Below are positions 25,851-33,598 of a DNA stretch of 47,655 bases, one piece after another. This stretch comes from an uncultured Caulobacter sp. (GTDB lineage: Bacteria > Pseudomonadota > Alphaproteobacteria > Caulobacterales > Caulobacteraceae): the NCBI RefSeq assembly GCF_937900395.1, contig NZ_CALCDX010000195.1:1-47655 (forward strand), given 5' to 3'. Position numbers and translations under genes: made by a program. How positions within the stretch are numbered: position 1 is the first letter of the stretch; each line of letters starts with the position of its first letter. Below the pieces are notes generated by a model. The model was not told the origin of the DNA and made no database searches. It saw only the letters and a list, made by a program, of their open reading frames with translations.

Positions 25851-26603
25851 CTAAGCGCGGTCCTTGGGCGGCGGCCGCTTCTTCAGCTTGTCGAGATGGG
25901 GGCCGTGCACGACCGGCTGGCGCTCCAGGATCTCGCGAACCTTGTGAACCGCGATCGAGGCGCGGCTGCGGCGCTGGCGCCAGAGCAGCAGCGTCATGGC
26001 GCCCAGGGTCGCGGTCATGAAGGGCAGGGGGCCGAGCAGCCAGCACGCCGCGGCCAGGGCGAAATAGTAGGCGCGGACGCCGGCGTTGAAGGCCGACAGG
26101 GCGGGATTGAGAATGCCCCCGGCGGCCTCGGCGTACTCCTCCAGCACCTTGGGCGGCGCCCACATCGGCGCGGCGCCGATCGCGGCCAGGCAGTAGTTCA
26201 TCTGGCGGATCGACCAGATGAAGTCCAGGAGGCCGCGGGCCAGGGCGATCAGCACCAAGCCCAGCTTGATCTGGAACATCATCGGCGTGGTCTTGGCCAG
26301 CACCGCCAGGCCCTCGACGCTCTTCCAGGCGCTGTCGCCGCCGAACAGCACCCCGGCCGCCGCGGCGATCAGGATCAGGTTCGACGAGGCGAAGAAGCTG
26401 GCTGAGTTGATCGCATGACCCAGCAACTGGCCGTCCAGCAGCGCGACCTCGCGCACGGCCATCTCCTGCATCCACCGGCGGCGGATCACCGTCATGTCGG
26501 TGTTGATCACGCCGCCGGCCTCGCCCAGGCGGCGCAGCATGGGCTCGTACAGCAGCCAGCAGAGCGTGAAGACGGTGAGGACGAAGATGTCGAGCAACGG
26601 CAT
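25851..26603 (-). CDS. DUF599 family membrane protein
   Basis: A 250-residue integral membrane protein of the DUF599 family; function unknown. Four or so hydrophobic segments are visible: near the N-terminus (LLDIFVLTVFTLCWLLYEPM), about 70-90 (ASFFASSNLILIAAAAGVLF), about 108-125 (FQIKLGLVLIALARGLL) and about 180-205 (YYFALAAACWLLGPLPFM). The conserved family stretch RQMNYCLAAIGAAP is present. The C-terminal tail is basic and probably cytoplasmic. It follows the transporter gene on the same strand by 56 bp, so co-transcription is possible. Confidence 0.82.
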   Translation of the reverse strand: MPLLDIFVLTVFTLCWLLYEPMLRRLGEAGGVINTDMTVIRRRWMQEMAVREVALLDGQLLGHAINSASFFASSNLILIAAAAGVLFGGDSAWKSVEGLAVLAKTTPMMFQIKLGLVLIALARGLLDFIWSIRQMNYCLAAIGAAPMWAPPKVLEEYAEAAGGILNPALSAFNAGVRAYYFALAAACWLLGPLPFMTATLGAMTLLLWRQRRSRASIAVHKVREILERQPVVHGPHLDKLKKRPPPKDRA

Positions 26604-26659
26604 GGCGGCAATCTAGACGGGCGCGGAGAGTCGGAAAACGGGGGTCGGCGTTACCGTTA

Positions 26660-28099
26660 TCAATCTTCGTGGATAAGGCTGTGCCGGCCGGTGTCCTTGA
26701 GGATGATCGAACAGATCAGGCCCAGGGTCATGACCCCCGCGACATAGACGTAGAACGTGCTTTCCATACCCTCGTGCTTGAACGCCAGAGCGACCATCTC
26801 GGCCGTGCCGCCGAACAGCACATTGGCCAGGGCGTAGGGCAGGGCGACGCCCAGCGCCCGCACGTGGGCGGGAAAGAGCTCGGCTTTCACCACCGCGCTG
26901 ATCGAGGTGTAGCAGGACTGGATCGCCACGCCGGCCAGGATCAGGGCCAGGGCGCCCGTCACCGTGGTCGCTTGGGAGATCCCGGTCATGATCGGCCAGA
27001 TGGACAGGGCGCCGCCGCCGAAGGCCGCGATCAGCATCGGCTTGCGTCCCACCTTGTCCGACAGCCATCCGGCGAGGGGCTGGGCCAGCAGGAAGCCGAC
27101 GAGGCTGATGGCGCTGATCTCGGACGCCTGCCCTTTCGAGAAGCCCGCCGTGTTGACCAGGAACTTCTGCATGTAGGTCGTGTAGACGTAGAAGGTCAGC
27201 GACCCGCCCGCCGTCAGCCCCATGATCAGCAGGCTTTCGCGCGGGTGAAGGCGCACCAGCGGCACGATCAGCGACACGAAGAACAGCACCAGGAACGCAG
27301 CGCCCAGGATCTGGCCGGGGCGCGCCAGCGGACCGGTCGTCACGCCGATCACGCCGGCGATCACGGTCAGGGCCAGCAGCGCGGCGGCGATGGTCACCTG
27401 GCGGCGCGACAGATTCTCGCGTGGGCCGGCCTGCTTGAACGAGATGCTCTCGTCCAGGCCGCGCCGGATCCAGAAGACGACGACGGCCAACAGGGCGCCG
27501 ATCACGAACGGAACCCGCCAGCCCCAGGCCTTCAGCGCATCCTCCGGCAACAGTCGCTGCAGCACGATCAGGACGCCCAGGGCCAGCAGCTGGCCGGCGA
27601 TCAGGGTCACATAGTGGAAGCTGGACCAGAAGCCGCGCCGCGCCTTGCCGGCCATCTCGCTCATATAGGTGGCGCTGGCGCCGTACTCGCCGCCGACCGA
27701 CAGGCCTTGCAGCACCCGCGCGAACAGCAGGATGGCGGGCGCCCATAGGCCGATCCGCGCGTAGCCCGGCGTGACGGCGATGATCAGCGCCCCGGCGCAC
27801 ATCAGAGCCACCGAGGCCGACAGCGCGGCGCGCCGCCCGGAGTGGTCCGCGTAGAGGCCCATCAGCCAGGCGCCGATCGGGCGCGCCACGAAACCCAGAA
27901 AAAAGACCGCCGCCGCCTGCAGCAGCTGAACGGTCTGGTCGCCCTTCGGAAAGAACGCGGGCGCGAAATAGAGGGTGAAGGCGGCGTAGGCGAACCAGTC
28001 GTACCATTCGACGAGGTTGCCGGCCGATCCGCCGAGAATGGCCCGGGCGCGGGCCGTCGGCGAAAGTCGCGCCGCGGGCGCGTCGGCGTTCGCCGTCAT
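26660..28099 (-). CDS. MFS transporter, metabolite:H+ symporter family (alpha-ketoglutarate permease-like)
   Basis: A 479-residue twelve-helix major facilitator of the MHS branch, which imports dicarboxylates, betaines or aromatic acids with protons. Family signatures are GNLVEWYDWFAYAAFTLYFAPAFF at TM1, FVARPIGAWLMGLYADHSGRR (loop 2-3 motif), LQGLSVGGEYGASATYMSEMA at TM4 and LFPAHVRALGVALPYALAN at TM10. It most resembles KgtP, but specificity cannot be fixed. Two in-frame ATGs (28105 and 28099) are available; 28099 has the better spacing from GGGGGAG. The ribosome-binding site lies within a perfect inverted repeat. Confidence 0.87.
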   Translation of the reverse strand: MTANADAPAARLSPTARARAILGGSAGNLVEWYDWFAYAAFTLYFAPAFFPKGDQTVQLLQAAAVFFLGFVARPIGAWLMGLYADHSGRRAALSASVALMCAGALIIAVTPGYARIGLWAPAILLFARVLQGLSVGGEYGASATYMSEMAGKARRGFWSSFHYVTLIAGQLLALGVLIVLQRLLPEDALKAWGWRVPFVIGALLAVVVFWIRRGLDESISFKQAGPRENLSRRQVTIAAALLALTVIAGVIGVTTGPLARPGQILGAAFLVLFFVSLIVPLVRLHPRESLLIMGLTAGGSLTFYVYTTYMQKFLVNTAGFSKGQASEISAISLVGFLLAQPLAGWLSDKVGRKPMLIAAFGGGALSIWPIMTGISQATTVTGALALILAGVAIQSCYTSISAVVKAELFPAHVRALGVALPYALANVLFGGTAEMVALAFKHEGMESTFYVYVAGVMTLGLICSIILKDTGRHSLIHED

Positions 28100-28104
28100 G
28101 GTCA

Positions 28105-28130
28105 TCTCCCCCTCTTGCTTGAGGGGGAGA
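28105..28130. promoter_or_regulatory. 10-bp inverted repeat covering the transporter's ribosome-binding site
   Basis: TCTCCCCCTC (28105-28114) and GAGGGGGAGA (28121-28130) with a TTGCTT loop form a perfect hairpin. On the minus strand one arm contains the Shine-Dalgarno of the MHS transporter, so folding of the mRNA would hide it. It could be a translational control element or just a dispersed hairpin repeat. Confidence 0.5.
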
Positions 28131-28160
28131 TTAGGCGAACGCCGATCTAGAGCAAGGTCG

Positions 28161-28316
28161 CTAGATCCGGCCCATCAAGACCAGGATGATGATGATCACC
28201 AGGATCAGGCCGAGGCCGCCGGAGGGATAGTAGCCCCAAGAGCGGCTGTGGCCCCAGGTGGGCAGCGCGCCGATCAGGGCCAGGATCAGGATGATGATGA
28301 GGATCGTGCCGAGCAT
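28161..28316 (-). CDS. DUF3309 family small membrane protein
   Basis: A 51-residue protein: a first hydrophobic helix (MLGTILIIILILALIGALP), a short aromatic/Gly loop (TWGHSRSWGYYPSGG) and a second hydrophobic helix (LGLILVIIIILVLMGRI). This is the DUF3309 pattern, common in alphaproteobacteria and often stress-linked, but of unknown function. It is too short for standard ORF cut-offs, yet the layout is diagnostic. Confidence 0.85.
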   Translation of the reverse strand: MLGTILIIILILALIGALPTWGHSRSWGYYPSGGLGLILVIIIILVLMGRI

Positions 28317-28412
28317 GGTCCGTGGTTTCCCTCCGCTCCCGCGTCCGCCACCACGGCGACGCTGGGATCACGTCTTGGGAATACCCGACGGCCCAGGTCG
28401 GTTCCGGAGAGC

Positions 28413-28805
28413 CTAGCTCGGCGTGTCTTCGGCCTTGCGCAGGCGGATCGCCCAAAGGGCGCCGATGACGCCGCCCTTGATGCGCGGGAGGAGCAGAAGG
28501 GTGAGGACCGCCAGCGGGATCAGGGTCAGCGGCGCGACCAGCATCGGCGGCGCCGTCCAGATCCAGGGGAAGAACAGCAGCGGGGCCACGAACAGGTGGC
28601 CGATCAGCAGGATCGTGAAATAGGCGGGGCCGTCGTCGGCCGGGTAGCCGCCCAGTTCGTGCCCGCACGCCTCGCACTCGGGGTCGACCTTCAGATAGCG
28701 CATGTAGAGGCGTCCATCGCCGCAGTTCGGGCAACGATGGAGGAGGCCGCGCTTGAGGCCGGTGAGCAGCGAAGGAGCGGTGGTGGTCTCGGACATGGCG
28801 TCCAT
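28413..28805 (-). CDS. DUF983 family zinc-ribbon membrane protein
   Basis: A 130-residue protein with an N-terminal four-Cys zinc ribbon (CPNCGDGRLY ... CEACGHEL, Cys-x2-Cys twice) followed by two hydrophobic helices (ILLIGHLFVAPLLFFPWIW and LVAPLTLIPLAVLTLLLLPR). This is the DUF983 family, often near cytochrome oxidase genes; function unknown. ATG 28805 has AGGAAG six bases upstream; a downstream ATG at 28796 is possible, while the frame extension to 29057 is not conserved-looking. Confidence 0.87.
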   Translation of the reverse strand: MDAMSETTTAPSLLTGLKRGLLHRCPNCGDGRLYMRYLKVDPECEACGHELGGYPADDGPAYFTILLIGHLFVAPLLFFPWIWTAPPMLVAPLTLIPLAVLTLLLLPRIKGGVIGALWAIRLRKAEDTPS

Positions 28806-29040
28806 ATGCGCTTCCTGGCCTGGCAAGAAAAGGGCGACGCGGGGTCGCACGGCGACGATATGTCCCGGCCTTGACGAAGTATTCCGCACATATTCGCGGC
28901 GGATGCGTCGGAAAAGGCCGGGGTCGTAGAACGCGGATAGGCGGAATTTTGGAACGAGGTTTACGGGAAGAATATTCGCGTCGTTTATTTTTCGCCGATG
29001 ATTTCGGCTGTTGTATTCCGCATCATGAAGATTCCGCGAT

Positions 29041-29086
29041 CCGGCCTCGCGAGGCAAAGCTTGCAGCCTGGGCGTCGCGAGGCCGG
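29041..29086 (-). terminator. Stem-loop after the entericidin-like gene
   Basis: A perfect 12-bp stem, 29041-29052 with 29075-29086, and a 22-nt loop lie just past the stop of the lipoprotein gene on the minus strand. There is no T-run, so it may be a Rho-type or mRNA-stabilising element. The AT-rich stretch 28860-29040 beyond it holds several ATTCCGC motifs and no gene I can support. Confidence 0.45.
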
Positions 29087-29091
29087 TTCAA

Positions 29092-29229
29092 TCAGTTCTT
29101 GGCGTCCTTCGCGGTGTTGCTGACAGCCCGGCCGGCGGCGGAAATGTCGCGCCCGGCGCCTTCGATCGTGTTGCAGGCCGAGACCAGCAGGGCGGCCGCG
29201 GCGGCGGCCAGGACAACGATCTTACGCAT
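29092..29229 (-). CDS. Entericidin-like small lipoprotein
   Basis: A 45-residue protein with a lipoprotein signal: basic MRK, hydrophobic Ala/Leu core, lipobox LVSAC with Cys19. The mature part NTIEGAGRDISAAGRAVSNTAKDAKN has the entericidin A/B signature (TxxGxGxDI...). Entericidins are small envelope lipoproteins, in E. coli an antidote/toxin pair linked to stationary-phase lysis; here a single copy. A Shine-Dalgarno-like GGAGT lies upstream. Confidence 0.88.
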   Translation of the reverse strand: MRKIVVLAAAAAALLVSACNTIEGAGRDISAAGRAVSNTAKDAKN

Positions 29230-29320
29230 GGTTTAACTCCACTGTTCTCGAGGGCGCGGGACCTTAACCGTGGGCCGCGCCGGCCATCAAGAGGGCGCGA
29301 CCCATGGTCGTGGTCGGCCC

Positions 29321-29908
29321 TTATCGGACGCGGCGGATCGAGCTGATCCGGTCGTTCCAGTCACGCGGCAGGACGCCCTGGTCGCGGTCGATCACGGTGC
29401 AGCGGCCCCGGTAGTAGGCGTCTTCGCAGACCTCCCACGCTCCGCGCAGGATCTTGATCGACGAGGTCTTGTCGTTGAAGTCGGCCTGATCAAGGTCAGG
29501 CATGTCGCCGCGCACCTCGTAGACGCGGCCGTCGTAGCCGGCGTGTTCGAACAGAACCGCGTCGGCGCGCCAGCCGCCGCCCGGCGGACGGCCAGGGCCG
29601 GGGAAGGGGCCGGGGCCAGGACCCACGAAGCCCGCGCACTGCAGGCGTCCGTCGCGGTTCTCCAAGCCCTGGCCACCGCAGTCACGCGCCCGGGCGCTGC
29701 TCCATTCCCAGCCGCCGCGGCCGTTCTGGCAACGCGCCCACACGCGGCCGTCGAAGGCGGTGATCTCGCGGCACGAGCGGGTGTAGGAGCCGCGCGGCGG
29801 CTCGTCGTAGCGCCCGTCCCAGCCCGGCGCCTGGGCGCTGGCGGCGCCGGCCCAGCCGGCGAGCAGGGCGGCGGCGGAGAGGGCCGTCAGGCTAAGCGTC
29901 TTGGACAT
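29321..29908 (-). CDS. Secreted CVNH-like plus beta/gamma-crystallin domain protein
   Basis: A 195-residue secreted protein. The signal peptide is cleaved after AASAQA (about residue 26). Residues about 40-92 resemble a cyanovirin-N homology unit: SYTRSCREITAFDGRVWARC then DCGGQGLENRDGRLQC, with conserved cysteines. A Gly/Pro linker (about 96-115) leads to a C-terminal beta/gamma-crystallin domain (AVLFEHAGYDGRVYEVRGDM ... FNDKTSSIKILRGAWEVC, then a second motif ending WNDRISSIRRVR), a possible Ca2+-binding fold. Function is unknown; the domains suggest periplasmic or extracellular carbohydrate or calcium binding. Confidence 0.8.
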   Translation of the reverse strand: MSKTLSLTALSAAALLAGWAGAASAQAPGWDGRYDEPPRGSYTRSCREITAFDGRVWARCQNGRGGWEWSSARARDCGGQGLENRDGRLQCAGFVGPGPGPFPGPGRPPGGGWRADAVLFEHAGYDGRVYEVRGDMPDLDQADFNDKTSSIKILRGAWEVCEDAYYRGRCTVIDRDQGVLPRDWNDRISSIRRVR

Positions 29909-29996
29909 TCGGTGTTCCCCGTTCGAGCGCGTGTCTTGAACACACTATGACGGGTCGCCGACTGAACGCAGCCTGAACGGCTCAGCTTGCGGCCAT

Positions 29997-31076
29997 TTAG
30001 CTGGCGCGGGCCTCCACGCCCATGAAGGTCACCTTCGCGCCCTTCGTCACTGCAGACCCCAGCTCGGCCGCGTCCCAGTTGGTCAGGCGCACGCAGCCGT
30101 GAGAGGCGCGCTTGTTGACCAGCTTGGGATCCGGCGTGCCATGGATGCCGTAGGTGTCCTTGGTCAGGTCGATCCAGGTCGAGCCGACCGGATTGTTCGG
30201 CCCCGCCTGGATGGTCAGCTTGGCTTTGGGCTTGCCGAAGGTGAGCCGTGTCGGGTCATAGGTGTAGGTCGGGCGCGGCGCCAGGGTCCGCACGGCCCAT
30301 TCCCCGGACGGAGCGGGACGTTCGGTGCTGCCCACCGTGGCCGGATAGACCGCCAGTTGCGCGCCAGCCTCGTCGAACGCGCGCACCTGGCCCAGGGTCT
30401 TGTCGATCTCGATCCGGGCGACCTTGGCTGGAAGGGTGTCGGCTCCCGCCGCGGTGACGACGATCGCGGCGCCGGCCTGGCTGAAATTGGCGGCGGGGTT
30501 GAGTTCGCGCAGCAGGGCTTCGTCCATGTGGAAGCGCTCGGCCAGCATCTCGACGACGTCGTGATAGTTCATGGCCGGCTGCTGAGCCATCGCCTCGTAG
30601 TCCTCCTTGGGAAGCTGGGGCGTGAACGGGCCGGCGACGTCGGTCTGGGTGATCGTGTAGTTGACCAGCACGGGGCCGTTGTCGGCCGCGACCAGGGCGT
30701 CCAGCAGCGCTTGACTGACCTCTCCGTCGACCGTCAGGCCATGGGCCTTCTGGAAGGCCTGGATCGCCAGCTTCAGGTTGCCGCCGTCGCGGCCGTCGAT
30801 CACGCCGGGCGAAAAATGGGCGCGGTCGAGCAGGGTCTGGACTCGGATCAGGACGTCGCGCCGCGCCTGCGGATCGGTGGCGGCGGGATCGAAGGCGGCG
30901 GCGTTGATCGCCTGCGCCATCGGCGAGGCAGCCGCCGAGGCGGGCGGCGCCGCGATGGTCGGAACGGGCGCCTTCTGCACGGTGTTGGCGGGCGCGGGCT
31001 TGGCCGGTGGTTTGTCGTCGCAGGCGCTGAGGGCGAGGACGGCGACGAGGGCGAAACGGGAAACCAGACCGGTCAT
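29997..31076 (-). CDS. L,D-transpeptidase (YkuD) lipoprotein with peptidoglycan-binding domain
   Basis: A 359-residue envelope enzyme that forms 3-3 cross-links or attaches proteins to peptidoglycan. The lipoprotein signal has lipobox LALSAC (Cys about 19) followed by an Ala/Pro-rich spacer. A PG_binding_1 domain lies at about 70-120 (RAHFSPGVIDGRDGGNLKLAIQAFQ). The C-terminal YkuD domain has the catalytic motif GIHGTPDPK...ASHGCVRL with the nucleophile Cys. ATG 31076 is chosen because it begins the signal peptide; the upstream extension is Arg/Pro-rich and would overlap the divergent gene. It is divergent from a VanY-like peptidase, a functional pairing around peptide cross-links. Confidence 0.9.
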   Translation of the reverse strand: MTGLVSRFALVAVLALSACDDKPPAKPAPANTVQKAPVPTIAAPPASAAASPMAQAINAAAFDPAATDPQARRDVLIRVQTLLDRAHFSPGVIDGRDGGNLKLAIQAFQKAHGLTVDGEVSQALLDALVAADNGPVLVNYTITQTDVAGPFTPQLPKEDYEAMAQQPAMNYHDVVEMLAERFHMDEALLRELNPAANFSQAGAAIVVTAAGADTLPAKVARIEIDKTLGQVRAFDEAGAQLAVYPATVGSTERPAPSGEWAVRTLAPRPTYTYDPTRLTFGKPKAKLTIQAGPNNPVGSTWIDLTKDTYGIHGTPDPKLVNKRASHGCVRLTNWDAAELGSAVTKGAKVTFMGVEARAS

Positions 31077-31141
31077 GAAAACTCCAGGCGGGAACGACTT
31101 CACCGCTTGAAGGCTTGAGCCATGGCGAAGTTCCACCGCTT

Positions 31142-32206
31142 GTGAGGCCGGATTTGAGGGCGCTGCGTGGTTTGCTGTGGGGGCTGGGCGTGCTGGCGTT
31201 GGCCGTCGGGGCGTTCTGGCTGTGGGTGATCTGGCCGCCGGGCGCGCCGGCGCGACAGGATGCGCGCTCGCCCGGATCCCAGGTTGGTGTCTCCGCCGAA
31301 ATTCCTCCGCCACTGGTGGCCGCGCCGGCGCTCTGCGTGGGGAGCGAGCCGGGGCCGCCCGGCGCCGCGGCGGCGAACGCCGCTTCGCTGTCCGCCCTGG
31401 CCTGGTCGCCGTTCGGCAAGCCCGAGACGGGGTGGGAAATCTACGCGCCGCGCATCGCCGCGGAGATCGGCACGAGCTGCGCCCCGGGCTCCGATGGTTT
31501 CGCCGCCGCCCTGGCGCGGTGGCAGGCGCAGAACAAGCTGGCGAGAACGGGGATGATGGACGCGGCGACCTTCGCGGTCATGCTGCCGCGCTGGCACCTG
31601 GCGCGGCCGTTCGTTCGCGTGAACCGCGACGGCGTGTGCCCAGGGGCGCCGACGGAGGCCAGCCTGGCGACCGCGCGTCCCGACGAAAGCTATGGCGGCA
31701 AGACCATTCAGTTGCGGCCCGCCGCGCTGGAGGCCTATCGCCGGATGGCGGCCGAGGCGCGCGCGGCGGGCGTGCTGGGGCGGCCCGAGGCTCTGAAGAT
31801 CTATTCCGGATTTCGCGCGCCGGACGCCGACGCCCAGCGCTGCGCCCGCGATCAGAACTGCCAGGGTCGGGTGCGGACGATCTGTTCGGCCCATCGCACC
31901 GGCTTGGCGGTCGACCTGTTCATCGACGCCGCGCCGGGCTTTGGACCGGACTCCTCGGTCGACGCTAACCGCTTGGCGATGGCGCGCTCGCCGCTCTATC
32001 GCTGGATGGTGTCGAACGCCGGGCGCTTCGGCTTCGTCAACTACGTCTACGAGCCTTGGCACTGGGAGTGGACAGGCGAGGCGATGCTGCCCGGAACGCC
32101 GATCGCCAGCCTGCCGCAGGACGGCGCGGAACCCGTCACGGAACCTGCGGAAGGCTCCACGCCGCGAACGCCGGCCGCTGCTTCAGTCGCGCGTAATAGG
32201 CGGTGA
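31142..32206 (+). CDS. D-alanyl-D-alanine carboxypeptidase, VanY/M15 family, membrane-anchored
   Basis: About 354 residues. A signal-anchor helix near the start (GLLWGLGVLALAVGAFWLWVIW) places the enzyme in the periplasm. A middle region (about 85-165) looks like a peptidoglycan-binding repeat (FAAALARWQAQNKLARTGMMDAATF). The C-terminal M15B zinc peptidase has the first ligand motif CSAHRTGLAVDLF (His and Asp) and the second EPWHWEW (catalytic Glu and His). The start is uncertain: GTG 31142 is chosen, and TTG 31115 would add nine residues. The 3' end runs 71 bp into the convergent GST gene, an unusually long overlap. Confidence 0.83.
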   Translation: MRPDLRALRGLLWGLGVLALAVGAFWLWVIWPPGAPARQDARSPGSQVGVSAEIPPPLVAAPALCVGSEPGPPGAAAANAASLSALAWSPFGKPETGWEIYAPRIAAEIGTSCAPGSDGFAAALARWQAQNKLARTGMMDAATFAVMLPRWHLARPFVRVNRDGVCPGAPTEASLATARPDESYGGKTIQLRPAALEAYRRMAAEARAAGVLGRPEALKIYSGFRAPDADAQRCARDQNCQGRVRTICSAHRTGLAVDLFIDAAPGFGPDSSVDANRLAMARSPLYRWMVSNAGRFGFVNYVYEPWHWEWTGEAMLPGTPIASLPQDGAEPVTEPAEGSTPRTPAAASVARNRR

Positions 32207-32756
32207 GGGCGGGCCACTCGGCGCGCTCGATCGGGCTGCGCAGCCAGCGGTGCAGCGAGAGGCCCAGCACGATATCGGCCAGGGTGAAGTCGTCGCCGGC
32301 GACATAGGCCCCGGTGTCGACCAGCCGCGCGTCCAGCAGGCCCATGGTTGTGTTCCAGGCCTCGACGCTGGCGGCGATCTGCTTGGGATCGTCGAAGCCC
32401 GGCGTCTTGCGCACCAGCCCCGCGAAGGCGTAGCGCCAGGCGGTGTTGAGCTCGGTCGCCTGCCAGTCCATCCACTGCTCGACGATCGCCCGCGGGCGCC
32501 GGTCCTGCGGCAGCAACGGCGTTCCCGTCGCCAGATAGCGGCAGATGGCGTTGCTCTCCCACAGCGCCCCATGCTCGTCGATCAGCACGGGCACGAGGGC
32601 GTTGGGGTTCAGCGCCAGGAAGGTCGGGTCCTTGGTCGAGGCGAAGCCCGCGCCCCAGTCCTCGCGCTCATAGGCCAGGTCCAGCTCGTCCAGGGTCCAG
32701 AGGACCTTGCGGACGTTGATGGACGAGGTCCGGCCGAGGACCTTGGGGATCGTCAC
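32136..32756 (-). CDS. Glutathione S-transferase family protein
   Basis: A 206-residue GST. The thioredoxin-like N-domain has LGRTSSINVRKVLWTLDELD with the putative catalytic Ser (S11 or S12), cis-Pro motif ALVPVLID and glutathione-binding ES in LWESNAICRYLA. The C-terminal helical domain has FTLADIVLGLSLHRW with the capping Asp. Start GTG 32756 overlaps by 4 nt the stop of the small upstream gene, indicating coupling. Substrate unknown. Confidence 0.88.
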   Translation of the reverse strand: MTIPKVLGRTSSINVRKVLWTLDELDLAYEREDWGAGFASTKDPTFLALNPNALVPVLIDEHGALWESNAICRYLATGTPLLPQDRRPRAIVEQWMDWQATELNTAWRYAFAGLVRKTPGFDDPKQIAASVEAWNTTMGLLDARLVDTGAYVAGDDFTLADIVLGLSLHRWLRSPIERAEWPALTAYYARLKQRPAFAAWSLPQVP

Positions 32757-32932
32757 CGGGTCATCCAGGGCTTGGACTTGCCGGTCGGGGCGGCGGCGCT
32801 GGCGCGCTCCACCTTGCCGCTGGAGGCCTTGGGGCCGTGGCCATGGCGGCCCTGGGCGGCCTTCTTCAGGCGCAGGGCGCGCTGCATCGGCGTTTCGCCC
32901 TCGGGCGCGGGAGCGTCGGTCTTGTCGGTCAT
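32753..32932 (-). CDS. Small conserved-looking basic protein (59 aa)
   Basis: A 59-residue hydrophilic protein: MTDKTDAPAPEGETPMQRAL then a basic Lys/Arg/His/Gly stretch and an Ala/Lys tail ending KPWMTR. I do not recognise a family with confidence; the charge pattern suggests nucleic-acid or ribosome association, as inference. It overlaps the GST start by 4 nt (GTGA), so it is the first gene of a two-gene operon, and is divergent from the secreted protein at 32996. Confidence 0.65.
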   Translation of the reverse strand: MTDKTDAPAPEGETPMQRALRLKKAAQGRHGHGPKASSGKVERASAAAPTGKSKPWMTR

Positions 32933-32995
32933 GAACGCGATGTAGGCCTCGTTTGGCGCCTTGAGAAGGCCGCGCTTGCCGGCCACTCTGGAAAG

Positions 32996-33550
32996 ATGCC
33001 GCCTCGCCGTCTGGTTCCCGCCGCCGTCCTCTGCGCCGTCCTGGCCGCGACCAGCGCGCATGCCCAGACGCCGAAGCCGGCGGCCGAGGCGCCCAACGCC
33101 GTCTCGCCGGTGCTGATCCTGCCGCCGACCCTGCCGCCCAAGCTGGTCTCGACCTATCCGGCCCAGGACCAGACGGTGGAGCCGGGGATCCTGATCCTGA
33201 AGGCCGCCTTCGACCAGCAGATGTCGCCGACCGCCTGGAACTACGCGCCCGCGCCCGGCGCCGAGCCGCTGGACTGCGTGAAGACCCCGCGGCTGTTGTC
33301 GGACCAGAAGACCTTCGTCCTGATCTGCCGGGTGCTGGCCGGCCGCACCTATGGTGTGACCTTCAACGCCCAGCGGCCCGGGGGCTTTTCCAATCTCGGC
33401 GAGAACCCGGCGCAGACCGCCAGCCTGACCTTCAAGGTCGAGAACGCCGACCCCGTCACCACCCTGCGCCGGGCCATGGAGCTGGCGGGACTGCGAGCCG
33501 ACCAGACGCCGGTGCAGGAGGCGCCTCGGGCCTCGCCCGCCGGCGGCTAG
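32996..33550 (+). CDS. Secreted protein with Ig-like beta domain
   Basis: A 184-residue protein with a signal peptide (MPPRRLVPAAVLCAVLAATSAHA, cleaved before QTPKPA). The mature protein has a beta-sandwich-like stretch PAQDQTVEPGILILKAAFDQQM, resembling bacterial Ig-like domains, then a Cys pair (DCVKTP...VLICRV) and a C-terminal helix. No named function. ATG 32996 is preceded by GGAAAG and starts the signal peptide directly. Confidence 0.75.
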   Translation: MPPRRLVPAAVLCAVLAATSAHAQTPKPAAEAPNAVSPVLILPPTLPPKLVSTYPAQDQTVEPGILILKAAFDQQMSPTAWNYAPAPGAEPLDCVKTPRLLSDQKTFVLICRVLAGRTYGVTFNAQRPGGFSNLGENPAQTASLTFKVENADPVTTLRRAMELAGLRADQTPVQEAPRASPAGG

Positions 33551-33598
33551 CCGCTCAAGCTTCTGGCGCGCGCGCCGCCGCTGGCGCAGGATCGTCCG

